Shown: positions 9,820-21,879 of the stretch, one piece after another
Layout: the number at the start of each line of letters is the position of its first letter
Numbering within the stretch: the stretch's first letter is position 1
Assembly: GCA_015698045.1 (NCBI GenBank)
Contig: BLAL01000050.1
Coordinates: 124,001-188,000 of the forward strand
Length of the DNA stretch: 64,000 bases
Direction of reading: 5' to 3'
From: Rhizophagus clarus
Taxonomy: Eukaryota; Glomeromycota; Glomeromycetes; Glomerales; Glomeraceae
Position numbers and translations under genes: made by a program
Notes under the pieces: generated by a model
What the model was told of the DNA's origin: nothing
The model's input: only the letters and a program-made list of their open reading frames with translations
The model's database searches: none

Positions 9820-11760
9820 TGCCTAATTGAATCTACAAAAAAAAACAAATAAAAAAACCGTTAAAAATGTTTTAATAGTAAAAAATAAAAAATTTTAAAG
9901 TTCGAAACTTGCCATCTAAAGTCCAATCAAAGCCAGAATCTACAAAGGAGACAAAACGTTAGTAATCATTTCTTTTAAAAAAAATAAATTAAATTAAATT
10001 TCGAAGTATATAATTTCGAAACTTACCACTAAGGATCCAACAAAAACCTACAAAAAAACAAACATTAGTTTTTAGCGTTTCTAATTAATAAAATTAAAAA
10101 AAAAATTCATTTTTTTCGTTGTGAAACTTACAATTCAAGCGTTTTCAGTACATTCCCAACCCGAAATCTACAACTAATTAAAATTAAAAAAATAAGTTTC
10201 GCAAAACTTGCGAAACTTACCATTTCATTTCCCATTCACCCAAAAGTCTAAAACCTACAAAAGAAAAAAAAAGAAATATTAGTTTCTAATTTAAAAAATT
10301 AAGTTTCGAACATTACCAGTACCCAATAACCAAAAAGGAACTGGAGGTAATCTACAAAAGAATAAAGAAACGCATAAGTTAACATTTCTTTAAAAAAAAG
10401 TAAAAAAAATTGTTGGTGTTGCGAAACTTACTATACATTTCGGCGTTCCAGTATCCTGAACCCAAAAAACTACAGAAAAAAAATAAAGAAACGTTAATAA
10501 ACGTTCCTAATTAAAGAAAATTAATAAAGTTTTGCAACTAAAAATTACGAAACTTACCATTTCGAAGTTTCTAGTATTCCAATACCAAAACCTAAAACAA
10601 AATTAGAGAAACGTTAATTAACGTTTCTAATTAAATAAAATTTTAAAAAACGTAAGTTTCGCATTGCAAAACTTACCATCCTGGTGTTTCCAGAGTCCTA
10701 ACACCAAAGCCTACAAAAAAAAATATATAAATGTTAGTTAACGACTTAACGTTTCTAATTAGTAAATAATAAAACAGAAAGTTTCGCAATGCGAAATTTA
10801 CCCATTCTGGTAATTCTAACGCAACAATCTACAAAAATAAATGTAAAAATGTTAGTTAATGTTTCTAATTAGCAAAAATCAAAATAAAATTAAGTTTTGC
10901 GAAACTTACCATCTAGTATCCCAATACCGAAACCCAAATCTACAAAAAAAATTAATAAACATTAATAAACGTTTCCAATTTTTTATAAAAATTAAAGTTT
11001 CGCAACATCTGTTGTGAAACTTACCATTTCCCGTACCTCACACGTCCAATGCCCTGAAGTCTACAAAAGAAAAATAAATAAAACGTTAGTGATCGTTTCG
11101 TTAAAAATTAACAAAAATAAACCTCCATACCAAGTTCTCCACATGTCCGAATACTTTAAAGAACCAGCAGTCTACAAAAAGAAGAAAAAAAGAAACATAA
11201 GAAACGTTTCATTAAAAAAGATAAATTAAAAAGACTAATTACCAAAATTCAACGCACCTAAACCTGATGAAAACTCTCCTAAAGAAAAGAGATAAAATAA
11301 ACCGTTAATAAACGTTCTGTATAAATAATTCAGAATATTCCCACCCTTACCAAAATCCATGTCCAAGAGTTTCGAAAAAAACATTATAATATACTTATTG
11401 TTCACAATTATATTTTTTTTTTAAAAAAAAAATCGCGAAAATTTTATAGTGAATAGGCTATGAAAAAAAACGTTCCGTCTAAAAAAAAAAGAAATAATCG
11501 AAACATTAATTAACGTTTCATTAAATAAATCAAGTTAAAAAAATCATCCGATTTCCTATTAGAATCTATCAGACCCTACCGAAATCTGCGTTCAAAGAGA
11601 TTCAACCAAAAGTTTTTTCATTATCTGGTAATATTGGAACGATTAATGTCTTCAAAATACGCATATTTATAGCTCGTTTTATATGAATTATTGCTACCAA
11701 AGGTTAAAAAACCGGTCGCTAAAAAAAAAGTCCACGATATCTACAAAAAAAAGAAAAAAC
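9820..11760 (-). repeat. Exon-like cassette array 2 (minus strand)
   Basis: At least 13 units. On the minus strand each reads T tract, TGTAG, an exon-like segment of about 27-42 nt, then GTAAGTTTCG or a variant. Acceptors (CTACA on +) occur near 9831, 9943, 10050, 10172, 10254, 10352, 10470, 10711, 10829, 10940, 11061 and 11172, mostly 105-121 bp apart. Well-formed exons are 10710-10677 (34 nt), 10828-10802 (27 nt) and 10939-10910 (30 nt). Exons share a TTTTGGTATTGG-ATACTGGAAAC...AATG theme. Spacers carry GAAACGTTAATTAACGTTTC (a perfect palindrome at 10608-10627) or its variants. Confidence 0.72.
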
Positions 11761-11999
11761 AGAAAAAAAAAGTTTAAGATAAAAAAATATTAAAAAAAAA
11801 GTTAAAAAAATTTTGAAGCAACTGAAAGTTTCGAAATTATAATACTTATCCAAAGTTCAAAAGATCGACCAGAGCCGATATCTATTAAAAAAGAAAAGAA
11901 AACCGGCTTAGAAAAGAAAATAAAAAAAAAATAATATTTAAAAAAAGTTTGAAACAAAAACTTCGAAACATACCTATCCAAAGTTCAAAGGAGCCGATA

Positions 12000-12125
12000 A
12001 ACAAAAGAAAGGGAGAAAAAAGGGGAGAGCTAAAGGGAAGGGAATGGAAGAACGAAAGGGAAGGACGAAAGATAAAGTGGAAGGGTGAAAGAAGAGAAAG
12101 ATGAAAGAAGAAGGAAGAGAAACGA
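12000..12125. repeat. GA-rich purine tract
   Basis: A purine-rich strand (GGGAGAAAAAAGGGGAGAG and similar) with no repeat period. The minus-strand ORF across it is compositional. Confidence 0.7.
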
Positions 12126-12351
12126 AAGTTAAAAAAAGATTAAATTGATTATCACTTATCATGTGATACATCATTTTTTATAAATCGAAACTTTTAATTT
12201 TTTTGTTAGATATCGATTGTCGCAACAATAAATAAATATATAAATAAATTATTTTATTTATTTTTTTTTTTTGACTTGAGCGATTTTTACCTGTTTATTA
12301 ACAGTTATGCCTAACGCAACAGTTGAAATTTGTACTGATTCACTAATTCCC

Positions 12352-12648
12352 AGAACGATTCTCTAACCTTAAAGCATCACATACTTCTCATCGGATCAAC
12401 TGGTCACTCACCAAACTGTGGATACATCACCACCATGACGATACTGTTTGCAGTGATTCACATACAAAGTTACAAACCACGTCAAGTTTCAAAATCAAAA
12501 GTCTAACGCATCACTTACCCACAGCGGATATTTTACAATGTAACTACCCATCACTACTATCTGAAGATGGTTTGAACGAACACATTGGATTTTGCTCTAG
12601 TCACGAAGTGGATATTAACAAAGTACTTCAGGAACACTCAGAGACTTA
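12352..12648 (+). other. Anonymous ORF without ATG inside the 5-kb element
   Basis: An open frame of about 99 codons from TTC (after TAA) to TAA at 12646-12648. It reads FPERFSNLKASHTSH..., then LTKLWIHHHHDDTVCSDS..., ending VLQEHSET. It has no internal methionine, so if real it is an exon or a degraded gene. The region has higher complexity and G+C than the rest of the element. I do not recognise the protein. A His/Asp/Cys-rich stretch is visible, but no motif can be assigned. Confidence 0.3.
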
Positions 12649-13869
12649 ACTTTAATCATCACACGATTTCGCATGTTAATAAAAAACCAACAAAATAAGG
12701 ACGGGATGACCAAAAAGAAAAGAACTTTTGATCAAATGACTCGACAACATACTTCCAGTCATATAAACAATATCAGGAATAAACGAACATATACGTGGTT
12801 GCTTTTCCTGGTTTATATTAAGATGAATACTTCGATCTATGTTAGTTTTTCTTCTTTTTTTTCTCTAGATTTAACCGATTTTATTCTTTTTTTCCAATAT
12901 AACGGTAAATAGATAACTGACTGAAGCCTAGGTTACTTTTTTTAAAAGGTGAAATGGTGGGACTTTGGACATTAGTTGTAGTACTTAGTCTAGCTTTTGT
13001 CTACTGATTAATATGAGAGAACGTTCGTCGTTATGTTAAATAAATAAATAAATAAATAAATATATTTTATTTTTTTTTCAAAAGATTAAGTATAAAAAAA
13101 ATACTGATAATTATTTCAAATATCTAAATTAAATAGTAATAAAAACTTTGAGGTAAACCGAATGACCATAAATTTTTGTGTAATTTTTTAAAAAAAGTAT
13201 TTTATCACTTAAAAAGAAAAAGAAAAAAAAACTGTAACATTATAAAACATTTCTTTAAATAATTTTTCAATGGAAAAGAGAGAGGATAAGAGAAGGTGAA
13301 AGGAAAAGGGAAAGATAGAAGTGGAAAAGTTTAAAAAAGCTTGTTTAAACTTTAACTGATTTCCCCTGCATATCTATCAAAAATGTCATGAAACATTACG
13401 CGACTGGTGTTACATACCTTGATTTTAAGTATGTATCGATACTTGATGATTAATTTCATGCCATGTAACTTATCTCTTACAGATGATATACGTTCTTCTG
13501 TTAACTCAGCACATTTTACAATTAAGCAATCTACAAAATAGTCATGATATTTAATTAAAAGAACGATAATGATGAAAATAATTGTCAAATATCAATTGCC
13601 GTAATTATCTTAATGATCGTTAATAATACCAAACTAATTTCAATAATTATCAAAATCGTTAATTATCAAAAATTAACATGTTTGCTATCTTTTGATAATA
13701 ATTAATATCAAAAATTATCAAAAATTAACATGCTGATTTTTTTCATTAATTATTAATATCATTGATTAACGGCAATTAATTTAGGGTTAGATTAATATTC
13801 TTAGTATTCATTTGTATATGAGTGCGTTTTATGATTTATTAATGAAACAATAAATAATGGATTTAACTT

Positions 13870-14279
13870 GATTATTTTTGATAATTGTCAATATCGCAAA
13901 TCATCATTGAGATTATTTTCGATAATTGTCAATATCGCAAATTATCAGTGCGATTATTTTCGATAACTGTCAATATCGCAAATTATCAGTGCGATTATTT
14001 TCGATAACTGTTGACATCGCAAATTATCAGTGCGATTATTTTTGATAATTGTCAATATCGCAAATCATCGTTGAGATTATTTTCGATAATTGTCAATATC
14101 GCAAATCATCGTTGAGATTATTTTTGATAATTGTCAATATCGCAAATTATCAGTGTGATTATTTTCGATAACTGTCGACATCGCAAATTATCAGTGCGAT
14201 TATTTTCGATAATTGCCAACATCGCAAATCATCGTCAAGATTATTTTCGATAATTGTCAATATCGCAAATTATCAGTAC
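13870..14279. repeat. 41-bp satellite, ten copies
   Basis: Ten tandem 41-bp units that begin GATTATTTTCGATAATTGTC, continue AATATCGCAAATTATCAGTG and end in a final C. Each holds the small inverted repeat CGATA...TATCG. Variants alternate between TCATCGTTGA and TTATCAGTGC endings, suggesting higher-order duplication. Confidence 0.92.
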
Positions 14280-15387
14280 GATTATTTTAGAAAAAGTTAA
14301 ATATCGTTGTATAATTGTGAGATAATTATCAAATATTATCACATTATGTTGACCATCGATTTATAAATACGATATTTATCGATAAAGTGATAATTATCGA
14401 TGTATATCTTCTGAAAAAATTTCCTGATGTAGATCACAAAATAATGCAAAATAAAGTATTTAATTTTTCTCCCAAATTTTATTATAAAATGATCAATAAA
14501 AAGTGCCGTTCTTAGGTAGATTGGTAATTAATTAGTTTGGCATCTTTTTTCCAGCAATATTAATGTCTGTCTAAACTGAATATTTAAAATTTAGACTTAT
14601 CAGACTACACAACCTTACTCCAGTTATTTACTATCCAATTTTTAAACCTTTTAGCAAATTTAAGATACTGTTCATAATGTTTTTAGACAAAAATAGCTTC
14701 TTACATTTTACTCTAACTTTTAAATCATTTCTTTTTAATGCTTTATATATAGTCTTAGTATAGATTTTAATTTATTTGTTAGCTTATAAAGAATTTTTTA
14801 ATTAAATAATTGTTAAATACTCACCTATTATTAAACGTCTTATAACAATATGTTCATTTTTGCTTATTTAGCTTTTATGGTCAGCCTGTATGTTTCTTAT
14901 TTTCAACTTTACTAGTTTTCTCATATTTTTTTTAAGTTTTATAATAGTTGTATGACTTTTATACCCAATTTTAGCAGCAATTTCTTAAGAGGTAAACCTT
15001 CTTTTAAGTATTATGACCACCTGTACTTTTTGCTTTATAATGAAATTTAAGCTTTGGTTTATAAAATAAAAAAAAATATTTTTTTAAAAAAATGTAAGTA
15101 TAAAAATATCTTAATAATTTATATTATTATTAATTATATCAAAATAAAATTTTTTTCTAATAGATTTTTTTTTTGAAAAACTGAGAAAGTAATGCATCAT
15201 GATTTGAAAAAAAAAGTGACATAATGCTAGTTTTTATTATACAAGTAAGGAGTATTTTTATATCATTTTAAAGATCTACATTTATATTATTTATTTTAAA
15301 AATTTCAGATTAAACAGATTTGTTTGATCAATGTACACATGATTTACCATTATAAAAATTTTAGTGTATTACTGTAATGAGACACTA

Positions 15388-15476
15388 TACATAAACTCAA
15401 TTTGTGGGTTTAAAAAGTAATTTCATATAAACTCTACACAAACCTGTATGTGAATTATATTACTATTGTTTAGGAT
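15388..15476. repeat. Flanking direct repeat (left copy)
   Basis: About 88 bp (CATAAACTCAATTTGTGGGT ... TTATATTACTATTG) present again at 26724-26815. The two copies bracket the LINE. They are most simply pieces of an older repeat that the LINE landed in. Confidence 0.6.
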
Positions 15477-16183
15477 TCTATTCTGTGCCTTTCATATATT
15501 GTATATTTAAAATAAAATACTGAAAAAAAGTGAAAAAATAAATAAAATAAAATAAATTTTGGTATTAATAACTGAAAAAAAATAATATTTAAAAAATTTC
15601 AAAAAAAAAAGATTGATAAATAACAATCTTAATATATACATCTATACAACTATAATTGTAATTTACATTTACCAAAATTAATATTTTTTAAAAATAAATC
15701 CATATATATTTATTATAAACTCTACGCAAATATAATATATGAATTGGGGAGGAACTCTTTTCAGTCATGGCGTAAATACTACCCAGACGCAGTGACAAGA
15801 CCAAATTTTTTAGTAACTAAAAAGTATACAACTAATAAAAACTTTATTTTCTTTAAGTTTTCACTTTATCTCAAAGGTCTATAACATGAAAGAACAGTTT
15901 CGGATAACTAACTGAAGAAAACTTCAGGAAAAATGGACTTCAAGTCTGCCTTTTTAAGCAACGAAAATAACTTCAAAGAAGCATTTATAAATAATGCTAA
16001 TACTTCTAACTTCATTTCTAAGATAAAAAACTTTATCTACTATAGCAATATTGAAACTGCCGTGAAGTTAAGAAATAAAACTTGACAGAAGTTCTTTGGC
16101 TTGGTCACATCTTGAAATAACAAGACTCGCTCGCAAAAGCTCATTATCTTGAAGTTACGCTGATCGCATCAACAAAACAAAAT

Positions 16184-19062
16184 ATGGCCAATCCAACCAC
16201 ACTTATGGAAGATGGTAACACCACAGCTGAATTACTGGGATCAACCAAAATTATTGCTTTTAAGGGAAATCCTATGATAGATCCTTCTGAGTTACAGATG
16301 AACAACAATATATCCAATGTGCATGATAACAATAATAATAACGTCATCTCAGAAAAACCCTCAAAGGACTCAAAGGCATCAGAATTATCACTGCCAACTA
16401 CACAGAGCTTTTGTAAGGGAAAACGTGGTGACAAACAAAAGAAATCAAAAAAGTAAACTTCCCTGACTTCCTCTACTAATAACGACATAGATGATAATAA
16501 TACAAGGGACCAGCAAACTTCACATCTCACCCAATAGTCAAATCAAACTGCAAATAACTTATCCCAATGAAGAGCGTCATCAGTATTCAAGCAGCTTTCA
16601 CTCCCCCACCTCCCCACAATGATCTTATACTGATAGATTTGGATCTAATTAATTTAAATACTACATCCAAAGAAGATGGTATCATTCCCACAGGAAATTT
16701 TATCCACATCAACCTGTATCTTCAAGACCTAAGGTCACTCTCGAAAGATATCTTCATGACTAGCTTCTCTTCAAACGGTATTAATGATCAACTAGTAAAT
16801 CATTATGTAAAGGACATTCACGATAATCACACAACTGAGATCTTCACAGCTTTAGATAATCTTATGATAATTTCAGATGAAACGCCAAAGTCCCACATTA
16901 ACGCTTATAAAGAATCAGACTTTCTCTTTACACCAAAATATTCTTTTTTACCAAATTATCAAAAAGTCTCTGAAGAAGTATATGAAAATTTATATGATTC
17001 TACGATCCTATCTAATGGAAACTGGCAAACAATAAAGAAGATTAAAAATTCTAAGGCTGTACTTGATACGTTAAAATCTTCCTTTCTCACGAAAGCCAAT
17101 AATATTTCTATGCACATGATGATGCGCCTATCATTTATGATACATGTATTAAGCTATCAGACATAGAAGAATACTTCACAGTTGAAAATAAGTCTGCATA
17201 CATAAAAATTCTGATTCAGAACTACAGAGGTTTTGTGAGAATAGAAATTAATAACAAAGATAATGAAATCATCATCAAAAATTCCTCATATAAAGGGATG
17301 CTCAACATGGTTAGATTATTTAACCATAAATGCAGACAATATCTGTTTCTCAAGATGTATCAGAAAACATATTTTTTAATCGATGGCTTGAGGGTATTCT
17401 CAAAGGAATTTAAGATTTTGAACGTACCTAAACACATTACCAGAGATATCATCGAATAGGCCGTTATGAAACTGATGGGTACATATAGATTTTTTATAAA
17501 GAAATTAGGCCTGAAACCTTCTAAAAATAATCCTGACATGATCACAGTATTTATTACTGTAAAGGATTTAGATAAATGTAAGAAACTCAAAGATGTGTGG
17601 TCAATCGAAATTAACTGGATTTTATATCACTTTGCTCCAGCTCATGTCACGAAGGCTGATATCGCCTCCAGAAAAAAATATAGTGAAAAATTCATTGGAT
17701 TTGACGATCAAACTATACCAGCTGCAGTTAAAGATGCATACACAGCGCAAAATCCCTAACATGTATATCGATAATTGGAAGATAAATTTATAATTGAATT
17801 TTCTGCCAAATGTGATCTTTTTAACGCGTGTTCAATGATAGTTCATTTTAACAATTATTGCATTACCAGCTCTCCACGAAATTGTAACAGTAACTGGTCA
17901 AACAGAAAGAAGAAGCTAGCCCAAATTCTGACCATTCGATCTTCTTCATCAGATAAGGTAGTTACTAGGGATATTAATAGTCCAGACTGGATCAGACTGA
18001 TTAGAACTGACTTAGTCCAATAGGACTGATCAAGTTTTTATTTTTATAATTAATTATAATTTATAAAAAATTTAAATTCAACTTGCTATCAATTATGTTT
18101 AATATAAAAACTATTAGAAAATATTTAGATTGGCGTAAATTATTAACAAATTTATTAAATCTTTTTTTGTTTACTAAACAAAACTAGTGGCAAAAAAATT
18201 TTTTTTTTGTTTATTGTAAAATAAATATAAAAATTTTTTTATTTAAAATAAACAAGCTAATAAAGTTTATAACAAAAATTTGAAGATTTGTAATTTTTTT
18301 TTTTAAAATAAACAAGTTAATGAAGTTTATGATGAAATTATTTTTTTGTAAACAAACATTTATTTAGATCAAACTTAATAAGGAATAAATAAAACAAAAT
18401 CATGAAATATTTTTTTCTTATAAAAAAAATATAAAAAAAATACTAGTACTATTAGCAATGAAGACAGTGATAGTAGTAGTGAAGATAGTGATAGTGAAAG
18501 TGAATATTAATATTTCTTTTATTTTTTTACATTTTTATTATGTAAAAAAGTACTTATTGCCTTTAAAAATCTCATATCTTGGTATTTCTAAAATAAAGAA
18601 ATGTTCAAATAGAATTTTTTTTTTTTAACCAATTCACTTTCAAAAGTTAAAGGCATTAGGTGTTCAAAATATTTCTAAAAAATGCCAATTATCTTGAGTC
18701 TGAAAAGAATTTTTTTTATGAATTTTTTATAGGACTACAGTCTAGATCGCAGTTTGGTCCTGAACTGAGGACCAATGAAGACTGGACCAAGACAGACCAG
18801 ACCAGACCGTTAACATCCCTAGTAGTTACTATTACTTATGACGAAGTTAATCACTAAACTAATATTAGACAGGAAGAACATTTTATTAACCTGCAACAGC
18901 AACAACAACATCAATACAGACATAAATTTACAAATACAAAATGTTACGCTTCCAAGCCTTTTTGAAAGGCACAGGTTTCAGTCCACCCTAAATGCGCTAC
19001 AGGCTCAAATATCTGTACTCTTGGCAAGCGTATTGCACAGTAGTCAACTCCAGTTCAAAATA
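16184..19062 (+). pseudogene. LINE ORF1 (gag-like), broken
   Basis: Starts MANPTTLMEDGNTTAELLGS. A low-complexity Asn/Ser/Lys-rich first part (KGKRGDKQKKSKK near 16420-16455) is followed by a more structured part from about 17020 (NWQTIKKIKNSKAVLD, then VFITVKDLDKCKKLKDVWSI near 17550-17600). This part may be the RRM-like nucleic-acid-binding region usual in such ORF1s, though that is inference. Several stops and shifts break it. A hAT MITE sits at 17966-18821; the frame reads DKVVT on the left and VVTITYDE on the right, so excision would rejoin it in frame. The tail has a Gln-rich segment near 19000. Confidence 0.6.
17966..18821. mobile_element. hAT MITE (856 bp) in the LINE
   Basis: The termini are TAGGGATATTAATAGTCCAG and ...CCGTTAACATCCCTA, with a perfect 8-bp duplication, gtagttac, at 17958-17965 and 18822-18829. 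Subterminal CCAGACTGGATCAGACTG / GACCAGACCAGACC words resemble those of the hAT element 753-8363, suggesting use of a related transposase. The interior is A+T-rich and noncoding. Confidence 0.92.
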
Positions 19063-21879
19063 TGAAAACAACTATTAATAATTCCAGTGATTCAATCTCC
19101 TTTAACTCTTCAACTAAATATAGCGATAGAATCGTTGAGAGGTTGGTGAGTTTGTGTTAATTACATATCCTCACCATCCTTCTTAACCTTCTGGAAACCC
19201 TGTCACAATGAAACGGGAACTGTCAGATCATAGTCAAGATCTGAACACAGCAGTTCTTACTTATAATCACATGACCAAAAACCTTTCACAGGCTGATATT
19301 AGAGAAATAGATACATTTTTACAAAAGGCTAAAGTAATTTTTAATGTTAATGCTAATGTTAATTTAAATAGTTTAAGTCATAGTAGTAATTTTATTGATT
19401 TGAAAATTGGCTTCCACAATATCAATGGGCTAATCGTTCATCCCCAAAAATTGGACCTCTTAACCATCTGGTATCACGATCACAATTTTGATTTCATGGG
19501 AATAGCAGAAACTAATACCAGTTGCACAACTTTACAATACTGGATGAATAATTAAGATAATAGTTCGTATGAATTAAGAGGCTTTCAGAAACACAATGAT
19601 AAACTTAAAGGATCAGGTGTAGGACTATTAATCCATTTAAAATGGCAAAGATTTCATTTTGACACTGTAGATCAGTAAGTTTGGGACCAAACATCATCAA
19701 TTATGGATTTGGGTTTATTACCTTTCTTCTCATGACTGAAACACACTATGACACTTCAAAATCATTATGAATGGTGCTCTGTCAGATCCCAACATTATTC
19801 ACATATGGATGGGTGACACTAATTATCATTTCGATCATGCATTAGATATTAATCCGTCCACATCGTGTGATAAAGAAGACATTCCTTTATGTTTTAATCA
19901 TTTTAATTTAATTGATTCTTTTAGATTTATCAATCCTGAAAGAAAAGAATTCTCCTGGTATTGATGGTTGAATGATGCTAATCTCAGAATTGATACCCGT
20001 ATCAATCATATCTGGATGCAGCGAAACATAGCCTTGTTTCTTAGATTCGCTTACCATTATGAGGGACATACACTGACTGATAGTGATCACGATATTATCA
20101 CAATCAAGTTATACTTACCAGATATATTCCTTGTAGTTTTTAAGCACACACAACCAACCACCCCTCACAACAACAATTTTCAAGATTTATCAATAAAAAT
20201 CGAAGACATTACCACAGACCATTGGGCTCAATTTGAAGCTCACATTTTAGACTCAGTGTACTGCTTTAAACTGCTCATCAATTCACTTAACAGCACTTTG
20301 GTTCTTTTAGAATCAAATTCTTCACGAGTTAGCGATACTATCGATAAGATCTGGGCTGATATTAAAGACCTTCTTATGTCAGCAGCTGCGCACACTTTAC
20401 CTTTGAAGAAAAAACAGACACTTCATCCCAGGTTAGATACTAATAAAAGAAAATCACCTGATTTGAAATGGTTAAATAGACACACTTCAATCATCTTAGT
20501 TTTTATACATGAGGTCCTGCAATATCAAGCTTCTTCAATTCATCATGATCTGGCGGCAATTGTCTCAGATCTTAAAGCTCGATGGGATTCCTGGATCTTA
20601 TCATTCAACAAGGACTATGCAGACAACCAGGAACTTCAATTTGATTCAACCTTTTTACCAGAATCTTTAGAGTAGATTCATAACCTCAGGCGAATTGCCC
20701 AAAAAAGGAGAAAGTTAGAACAAAAATTATATAAATCCCATCATAATAATACAATTACAGCAGCAATTGAAGCACGCTTTGCAATCATCCAAACTGATCA
20801 GACCAGATGGATTTCCTTAGCTCTCAATCACCACAGATCAAATGTTATAATTGATAGGCTTATAATCACCTTAGAGGATGGACTCCAGGAACTTTTGCTT
20901 TATTTGGATGAGGTTAAACAAGCTGCTTCAAACGCGTATGCTTTTCAATTTAAGCACTAAAACCACAAATTTGATTCGCTTGACTCACATCTTAGATGGA
21001 AAAAAGCTTACGATCCTATAGTTAAAGAAGATAATCTTATTTATGAATCAATGGATAAGAATTTTATCTTATCATTTTGGCACAGCATTTTAAAAGATAT
21101 CAATAAGAATTCAGCCTCAGGAATCTCTGACATTCTGTATCATTTAATGTTTCACTTATCCCCAATTTTTGTTGAAGTCATTTTAATACTCTATCACGTT
21201 ATTTTCTTGTCTGAGTTAGTTTTTGCAAATTAGTAAACTTCCACTATTGTCTCAATCCTAAAGCCAGACAAATTCGAATACAATATATCCAATATCAAAC
21301 CTATTGCTCTACTGGAAGTAGTTAGAAAAATTTTTACCAAATTTATAAGTACACAATTAGCAGACATTTACAAGATCATAGCATTTTATGCAAGGCTAAC
21401 TATGTGGATTGAAAGGCGAATCTACAGCTTCGCCTATACGATTAATTAACAATATTATAGAAGACGCCAAAGAGAATTCCAAAGAATTATGGATTGTCCT
21501 GCAGGACATCTCTAAAGCGTTTGATTCTATTAGCTTAGATTTTTTAACACTTGCATTAAAACAGATCAGTTTACCTCCTCATACAATTAAGTGCATCATT
21601 AATCTCTTCAAGGATAGGAAAGTTCAAGTTACCACTGCTTTTAGACCTTCGCCCCCCTATTTCAAACTGAGGATGGCATTGATCAAGGGGATAGTTTGTC
21701 TCCTTTACTCTGGAGGGTTTATTATGATCCCCTCCTTGCTACGATTACTGCTCTCCCAAACAATAGTTACACTATAGAATGTGTTTGGCCGCATAACCTA
21801 AGGGACCCCTCTACATGGGAATCCATATCTCACTGCGTTACATCCTCGACCTATATGAATGATACCGTCTGGATTGATT

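Larger units (their letters stand above)
9421..14429 (-). mobile_element. 5.0-kb TIR element with exon-like cassette array 2
   Basis: The termini are CATCGGGAAATTTTTTCAGG and, inverted, CATCAGGAAATTTTTTCAGA, continuing GATATAYATCGAT for a TIR of about 36 bp. A TA duplication flanks it (9419-9420, 14430-14431). The empty site is visible in the window: the first copy of the host duplication reads AATCACTAGATCA at 9187-9199, as predicted by excision with one TA. Contents: a subterminal repeat (9421-9640), the exon-like array on the minus strand (9820-11760), a GA-rich stretch (12000-12125), a more complex core with an anonymous ORF (12352-12648), and a 41-bp satellite (13870-14279). No transposase was recognised. 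Confidence 0.82.
8832..14522. mobile_element. TIR element inserted in the Tc1 copy
   Basis: AATCTGCCTAAAATTGGCAC at 8832-8851 is matched in inverse by GTGCCGTTCTTAGGTAGATT at 14503-14522 (16 of 20 positions). Inside is a direct duplication of about 230 bp: 8993-9228, and 9229-9420 continuing at 14430-14462. The element is interrupted by the 5-kb element 9421-14429. No target duplication could be fixed and no coding sequence was recognised. Confidence 0.55.
180..15370 (-). mobile_element. Old Tc1/mariner element, host of a nested stack
   Basis: Pieces at about 180-205, 371-417, 533-744, 8364-8831 and 14523-15370 are collinear with the Tc1 element at 56242-60113. Examples: 'gaattctttctggcatt' at the hAT junction, the 'aaatttagactcatt'-like block near 14600, and the right terminus near 15350 resembling TGTATTACTTA...GCCACTGT. 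The transposase read on the minus strand and was of the DD34E Tc1 type, as in the second copy, but is heavily decayed. It is interrupted by two SINEs, a hAT element (753-8363) and a TIR element (8832-14522), so it is the oldest layer here. The left terminus is not recognisable. Confidence 0.75.

Noticed and set aside
12673-12912. 79-aa ORF in the 5-kb element
   Set aside because: It begins in the complex core but soon becomes T-rich and shows no family features; it is not continuous with the ORF at 12352-12648.
13870-14279. CRISPR-like regular repeats
   Set aside because: The 41-bp units are directly adjacent without unique spacers, and the sequence is eukaryotic. It is a satellite.
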